Positions 6,729 through 10,583 of a stretch of DNA of 10,583 bases are shown here, piece after piece. Every line of letters begins with the position of its first letter. The stretch's first letter is position 1. The position numbers and the translations under genes are program-made. The notes beneath the pieces are model-generated. The model saw only the letters and a list, made by a program, of their open reading frames with translations, searched no databases and was not told where the DNA came from. This DNA is from an uncultured Clostridia bacterium (GTDB lineage Bacteria; Bacillota; Clostridia; TANB77; CAG-508), in NCBI GenBank assembly GCA_947626705.1, contig CANQTJ010000051.1, positions 1 through 10,583 of the forward strand. Reading direction: 5' to 3'.

Positions 6729-9700
6729 TTATAGCTCTATCTTTCCAACGAAAACTTGATTGATAGTTGAGAAGTCTGTTATAGTTATTTCTCCACTAAA
6801 GTCTAAATCTGCTGCTTTTGTTTCTATACTGTTTAAAGTTATAAATTGTACAATTACTTGATTAAACATTGATATATCTGTTATTGTAATTTCTCCATTT
6901 CCATCTAAATCTCCTAATACTGCAATTTCATATTGATATTCTTTTCCATTATACATTGATTTTAATATATTACCTGTTCCTACTAACTCATTTTTAGATT
7001 TTTTATTTCCATTTTCGTCATATACTGCTAGTTCTCCATTTGAATCGATATTTTCTAAAAATTTCTCAATAGTTGTATTTGGTTTTACTCTTTCTATAGT
7101 TGTTTCTGTTACTAAGTAAGCCTCTGATTTAATATAATAATTTGGTTTTTCTGGATTATCAGGATTATCTGGGTTATCTGGATTATCAGGATTATCAGGG
7201 TTATCTGGATTATCTGGATTATCTGGATTGTCCGGGTTGTCTGGGTTATCTGGGTTATCCGGATTATCAGGATTGTCTGGATTGTCAGGGTTATCTGGAT
7301 TATCTGGGTTGTCCGGATTATCTGGATTGTCTGGATTGTCAGGGTTGTCTGGATTGTCTGGGTTATTTGGTTTTTCTCCTTTTAAGTATATATCATATTC
7401 ATATTCAATTTCATTATATATAGATTTTAATACATCTCCTGTTTCAATTATGTCTTCATTTGATTTTTCATTTTCTTCTGCATCATATACTGCTAATTCT
7501 CCATTTGAATCAATATTTGCTAAGAATACTTCAAAAGTTGTATTTTCATCTACTTCTTCTATTGTTTTTTCTGTTACTAAGTATGTTTCTGATTTGATAT
7601 AATAATTTGGGTTATTAGGGTCTATTGGGTCATTTGGTCCTTTTCCTTTTAAGTATATATCATATACATACTCAACTCCATTGTATGTAGATTTTAATAC
7701 ATCTCCTGTTTCAATTATGTCTTCATTTGATTTTTCATTTCCTTCTGCATCATATACTGTCAATTTTCCATTTGAAATAATATTTTCTAAAAATTCTTTT
7801 GTATTCGTGTTTTCGTCAACTCTTTCTATAGTTTTATTTGATACAAAGTAAATTTCAGATTTTATGTAATAATTTGGATTATTAGGATCTATTGGCTCTC
7901 CCTTATTATTTGGTCCTTCGCCAACTAAATATATTATATATTCATATACTGTTTCTCTATAAGTTACACTTAATATATCTCCTGTTTTAACAATATATGT
8001 ATCAGTTTTTTCATTTCTATCTGAGTCATAAACTTTCATTTCTCCATTTGAAGATATATTACTTAAGAAATCTGTGACTGCTGTGTTAGGTTCAACTTCT
8101 TCAATTGTTGTTTCTGTTACTTTATAAATATCTGATGTAATATAATAATCATTATTTCCATCTGGTTCATATAGAATATTTAATTCTATAGTATTTCCTG
8201 ATGTATTTAATATCTTTATATTATCTCCTGATGTAATAGTAACATTTTTTAAAGTTCTTACATCATATATTTTTGAAACATCTATATTTATTTCTTGTTT
8301 ACCTTCTATTGATTTGTATCCTGTTGGTGCTTGTTGTTCTTCAATAGAAATTTTAAAGTTTTCTACATCTTCAATATCCAATCCTGAAAATACTATTTGT
8401 CCAATATCATCTATATTTTTTTCTAATATTACTCCATTTATATTAAATCTATATTTAGTTGCTCTGTCTGTAATTTCCTTTCCTGTAATACTGTCTATTG
8501 TATTTAGTTTAAATGTATATTTATTTTGTTGTTTTGTACTTTCAACATATATTCTTAATACATTTTCTAAATTATCATATTCTGCTCTTACATTATTTGT
8601 ATTTATAATATTACTTTGTCCTGTATTTATATTTCTGTTAATTGTTACATAATTGTCATTATTATTTATAACATATCCATCTGATGCAACCGTATTGGTT
8701 AATCTAACTATTATATCTCCTGCACCATTTATATTAGAAACTCTTATTTTTCCAATAGTATCAGTTGAACTTGTTGTACTTATACGTGATGTTCCTATAC
8801 TTTGAATTATATCTATATCAAACACTGAATCTGCAATAGCAATTGTGTTGTCATCTTTATCTACATTTATAACTTCTATACTATAATTGTCTATTCCTAA
8901 ATTAGTTTGTTCGTCTGCTAATTGTAGCTTAATATAATTATCGTTTGTTTCTAATACAGCTATTTCTTCATCTTGAACAACATTTTTAACTCTTCCTTGT
9001 TCATCATATTGTACATATATTTTTTGTTCTTTAGGATTTAGTTCATACCCGTCTGGTGCTTCTATTTCTTGTAATTTGTATTCTACAACGTTACTTCCTT
9101 TATCTACAATAAAATGTGCTATTCCTCTACCATTTGTTATTGCTTCATATTCTTCATTTGATTTAACATTTGTAAGTTTATATTTTGCACCTTCAATTTT
9201 TAAGTTTCTATTTAGATTATCTACTTTTTCAACTGCAATTCCAACCTTGTCTATTTGATTTTCTACTTTTATATTGACTACTTTGTTATTATTATCTATA
9301 TCCCATAATGACTCTTTTGCATTACTTGAAACTTTTTGTAATGAACCGTTAACTTTTGTTATACTGTAGTAGAAATATCCATCTTCTCCACCTAATATGT
9401 ATCCATCTGGTTTTTGAACTTCTTTTAATTGTATTTCTATATTTCCGCTTCCTATTAGTCCTTGTAAATCTATTTTTCCATTTTCATCAGTGTATATTGC
9501 TTTATATACAGATGTACCTGTTGAAGGTGTAACTTTAACTTGAAATAATACATCTTTTAGTTTAATTTCTGAATCATTTTCATCAATTTTTGTAATTTGG
9601 ATAGTATATGGTTTTACATATTCCTCTAGCTTATTTACTACATTTATTTCAATACTATTATCTGTACTATCAGCAATTGAAGCATTATCAGAACCACTAA

Positions 9701-10583
9701 TTATTTGTGTTGTTTGTATATTTGAGTATGGATTGATATAACATTCAATAATAATTGGTGCAATTTGTTCATAATTTTCGTCTTTAATTTCATCTAATCT
9801 AATTAATATACTCTTTCCAGCGTATTTATTTAATATTTCAGTTTCAATTATTCCTGTGTCATTTGTTGTTAATGTTCCAAAGTCATCAATGTTACTCGAA
9901 TTTTTTTCTTGTACTTTTAAGTTAAATCTCATTCCACTTAATGAGTTATCATACTCATCAGTTTTATTTAATTTTAGTTTTATTATAGGTTTATTTATAA
10001 TAGTAATTGTAATTTCTCTCATATTTTTATTTACGTCTACTTTAGTATCTCCAGAATCAATATTGTTAACATTTAATATTACATCATCTGGATTAGTTTT
10101 ATCTAATGAAACATTAAAACCAACATCTATTTCCTTTCCTATTATAGATTTATCATATCCTTCTGTTGCTTCTGTTTCAGTTATTTTTACTTTCATATTG
10201 CCTTCATGTTTTAAATTTGTAAGTTCAATTACACCTTGTTCTATTACTTGTTCTCCAATAATTTTATCTGATGTAACTTTTCCTGTATATGTGTTTACAT
10301 TATCATTACCTAATTGAATTGTAATATCAAATTTAGTGTTATTTATTCTCATATTGTTAACATCTTGTTTTACCAGTTTTATTGTATAGAAATCTATATC
10401 TCCAAATCCAATAACTACATTAACTATATGTTCTCCACCTTTTGTTGAACTTACAAGTCTAGATGATATTCCATTTACAGTTTGTACTTGTCCTTTACTA
10501 TCAAACTCTACTATAACATAAACTTTTCCTATTTCAGAATATTTAGTTGTTTGACCTGAGTCTTCTTCTGTTGAAGGTTTTTC
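6729..10583 (-). CDS. Giant repeat surface protein with C-terminal dockerin (5' end outside window)
   Basis: The frame stays open to the window edge, so this is the last 1284 residues of a larger protein. The ATG at 10352 is internal, not the start: 77 open codons precede it and continue the same repeat pattern. Numbering from the edge, residues 1-64 are the end of one beta-sandwich repeat. About 65-805 are six SpaA/CnaB-like repeats of ~120 residues, several with the hallmark E-x-x-AP-x-GY. About 812-1224 hold four copies of a ~78-residue module (TIxxV, SNG, VYD, TGD). Copies 3 and 4 are separated by a (DNP)23 linker. Residues 1225-1284 are a type I dockerin with loops DLDGNGEITITD and DLDFSGEITITD. 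There is no LPxTG or membrane segment after the dockerin. No catalytic domain is visible, so an adhesin or scaffold is likeliest. The next gene encodes the probable cohesin partner. Confidence 0.88.
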   Translation of the reverse strand, partial: EKPSTEEDSGQTTKYSEIGKVYVIVEFDSKGQVQTVNGISSRLVSSTKGGEHIVNVVIGFGDIDFYTIKLVKQDVNNMRINNTKFDITIQLGNDNVNTYTGKVTSDKIIGEQVIEQGVIELTNLKHEGNMKVKITETEATEGYDKSIIGKEIDVGFNVSLDKTNPDDVILNVNNIDSGDTKVDVNKNMREITITIINKPIIKLKLNKTDEYDNSLSGMRFNLKVQEKNSSNIDDFGTLTTNDTGIIETEILNKYAGKSILIRLDEIKDENYEQIAPIIIECYINPYSNIQTTQIISGSDNASIADSTDNSIEINVVNKLEEYVKPYTIQITKIDENDSEIKLKDVLFQVKVTPSTGTSVYKAIYTDENGKIDLQGLIGSGNIEIQLKEVQKPDGYILGGEDGYFYYSITKVNGSLQKVSSNAKESLWDIDNNNKVVNIKVENQIDKVGIAVEKVDNLNRNLKIEGAKYKLTNVKSNEEYEAITNGRGIAHFIVDKGSNVVEYKLQEIEAPDGYELNPKEQKIYVQYDEQGRVKNVVQDEEIAVLETNDNYIKLQLADEQTNLGIDNYSIEVINVDKDDNTIAIADSVFDIDIIQSIGTSRISTTSSTDTIGKIRVSNINGAGDIIVRLTNTVASDGYVINNNDNYVTINRNINTGQSNIINTNNVRAEYDNLENVLRIYVESTKQQNKYTFKLNTIDSITGKEITDRATKYRFNINGVILEKNIDDIGQIVFSGLDIEDVENFKISIEEQQAPTGYKSIEGKQEINIDVSKIYDVRTLKNVTITSGDNIKILNTSGNTIELNILYEPDGNNDYYITSDIYKVTETTIEEVEPNTAVTDFLSNISSNGEMKVYDSDRNEKTDTYIVKTGDILSVTYRETVYEYIIYLVGEGPNNKGEPIDPNNPNYYIKSEIYFVSNKTIERVDENTNTKEFLENIISNGKLTVYDAEGNEKSNEDIIETGDVLKSTYNGVEYVYDIYLKGKGPNDPIDPNNPNYYIKSETYLVTEKTIEEVDENTTFEVFLANIDSNGELAVYDAEENEKSNEDIIETGDVLKSIYNEIEYEYDIYLKGEKPNNPDNPDNPDNPDNPDNPDNPDNPDNPDNPDNPDNPDNPDNPDNPDNPDNPDNPDNPDNPDNPDNPDNPDNPEKPNYYIKSEAYLVTETTIERVKPNTTIEKFLENIDSNGELAVYDENGNKKSKNELVGTGNILKSMYNGKEYQYEIAVLGDLDGNGEITITDISMFNQVIVQFITLNSIETKAADLDFSGEITITDFSTINQVFVGKIEL
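6732..6914 (-). other. Dockerin type I domain (C-terminal)
   Basis: The domain has two 12-residue calcium loops about 34 residues apart. Loop 1 has Asp1225, Asp1227, Asn1229 and Asp1236; loop 2 has Asp1259, Asp1261, Ser1263 and Asp1270 (window-edge numbering). Each loop is followed by a helix (ISMFNQV and FSTINQV). Dockerins bind cohesins tightly and need Ca2+. The protein ends 14 residues after the second loop, the usual place for a C-terminal dockerin. Confidence 0.93.
6912..8150 (-). repeat. Four copies of a ~78-residue pre-dockerin module
   Basis: The copies lie at about 8150-7917, 7874-7641, 7607-7374 and 7142-6912. Each has Y-x-I-x-S, a Y-x-V segment, TIE-x-V, SNG, a VYD turn, TG(D/N) and a closing Y-x-Y. 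Copies 2 and 3 are closest, sharing KSNEDIIETGDVLKS. The linkers are PIDPNNP-like after copies 1 and 2 and the long (DNP)n after copy 3. Copy 4 runs directly into the dockerin. Similar modules precede dockerins in other Firmicutes proteins as I recall them, but I know no assigned function. Confidence 0.85.
7152..7361 (-). repeat. 9-bp tandem repeat encoding (Asp-Asn-Pro)23
   Basis: A 9-bp unit (GAT AAT CCA and synonymous forms) is repeated 23 times in frame, preceded by one extra Asn-Pro. Codons vary at the third base (GAT/GAC, AAT/AAC, CCA/CCT/CCG), yet every unit keeps D-N-P. It forms a stiff, acidic, Pro-rich spacer between module copies 3 and 4. Confidence 0.95.

Noticed and set aside
7152..7361. 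CRISPR-like array
   Set aside because: The unit is 9 bp, contiguous, without spacers, and in frame within a coding region.
7142..7602. Plus-strand open frames rich in SGLSGL or LDYLDYQ repeats
   Set aside because: They are mirror readings of the (DNP)23 tract inside the dockerin gene. The minus-strand frame runs through with domain structure on both sides.
10350..10352. ATG as the true start of the giant protein
   Set aside because: The frame is open for 77 codons upstream to the window edge, those codons continue the repeat pattern (FYTIKLVKQD), and no ribosome-binding site precedes this ATG.

Overview
The DNA is very A+T-rich. It carries an LPxTG sortase signal, strong Shine-Dalgarno sites (GGAGG-type) and an anaerobe's rubredoxin/flavodiiron pair. 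Together these point to a low-GC, Gram-positive anaerobe of the Bacillota, most likely an uncultured Clostridia-type bacterium; no genus can be named from the sequence. Every supported gene lies on the minus strand, so transcription runs from high to low coordinates.

Layout in transcription order. (i) 10583-6729: the 3' 1284 codons of a giant surface protein that enters from outside the window. It has six full (plus the end of a seventh) SpaA/CnaB-like beta-sandwich repeats, four copies of a ~78-residue module, an Asp-Asn-Pro linker of 23 units, and a C-terminal type I dockerin. (ii) 6648-5731: a secreted protein with one cohesin-like domain, an Asn/Gln-rich linker and an LPKTG wall anchor, separated from (i) by an 80-nt gap holding a 14-bp hairpin. 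(iii) 5405-4425: a Na+/Ca2+ exchanger-family transporter with its own promoter. (iv) 4303-2941: a rubredoxin/flavodiiron operon; the 45-residue rubredoxin is easily missed by ORF callers. (v) 2554-704: a long-chain acyl-CoA synthetase with a good promoter and a possible operator. (vi) 537-462: initiator tRNA-fMet with its own consensus promoter and terminator. (vii) 1-421: no intact gene, but a frameshifted C-terminal remnant of a DNA methyltransferase.

The most interesting unit is the dockerin/cohesin pair. The giant protein has no wall anchor of its own in its C-terminal part and ends right after the dockerin. The next gene supplies a cohesin-like domain fixed to the cell wall by sortase. 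The natural reading is a non-cellulosomal, non-catalytic surface adhesin held on the cell by a cohesin-dockerin bond. This is inference from domain content and gene order. Within the adhesin, the residues expected to form intramolecular Lys-Asn/Asp isopeptide bonds are present in four repeats and lost in the two nearest the dockerin.

The middle of the window is housekeeping. Rubredoxin would pass electrons to the flavodiiron protein to reduce O2 or NO, the exchanger handles cation (probably calcium) export, and the acyl-CoA synthetase activates fatty acids.
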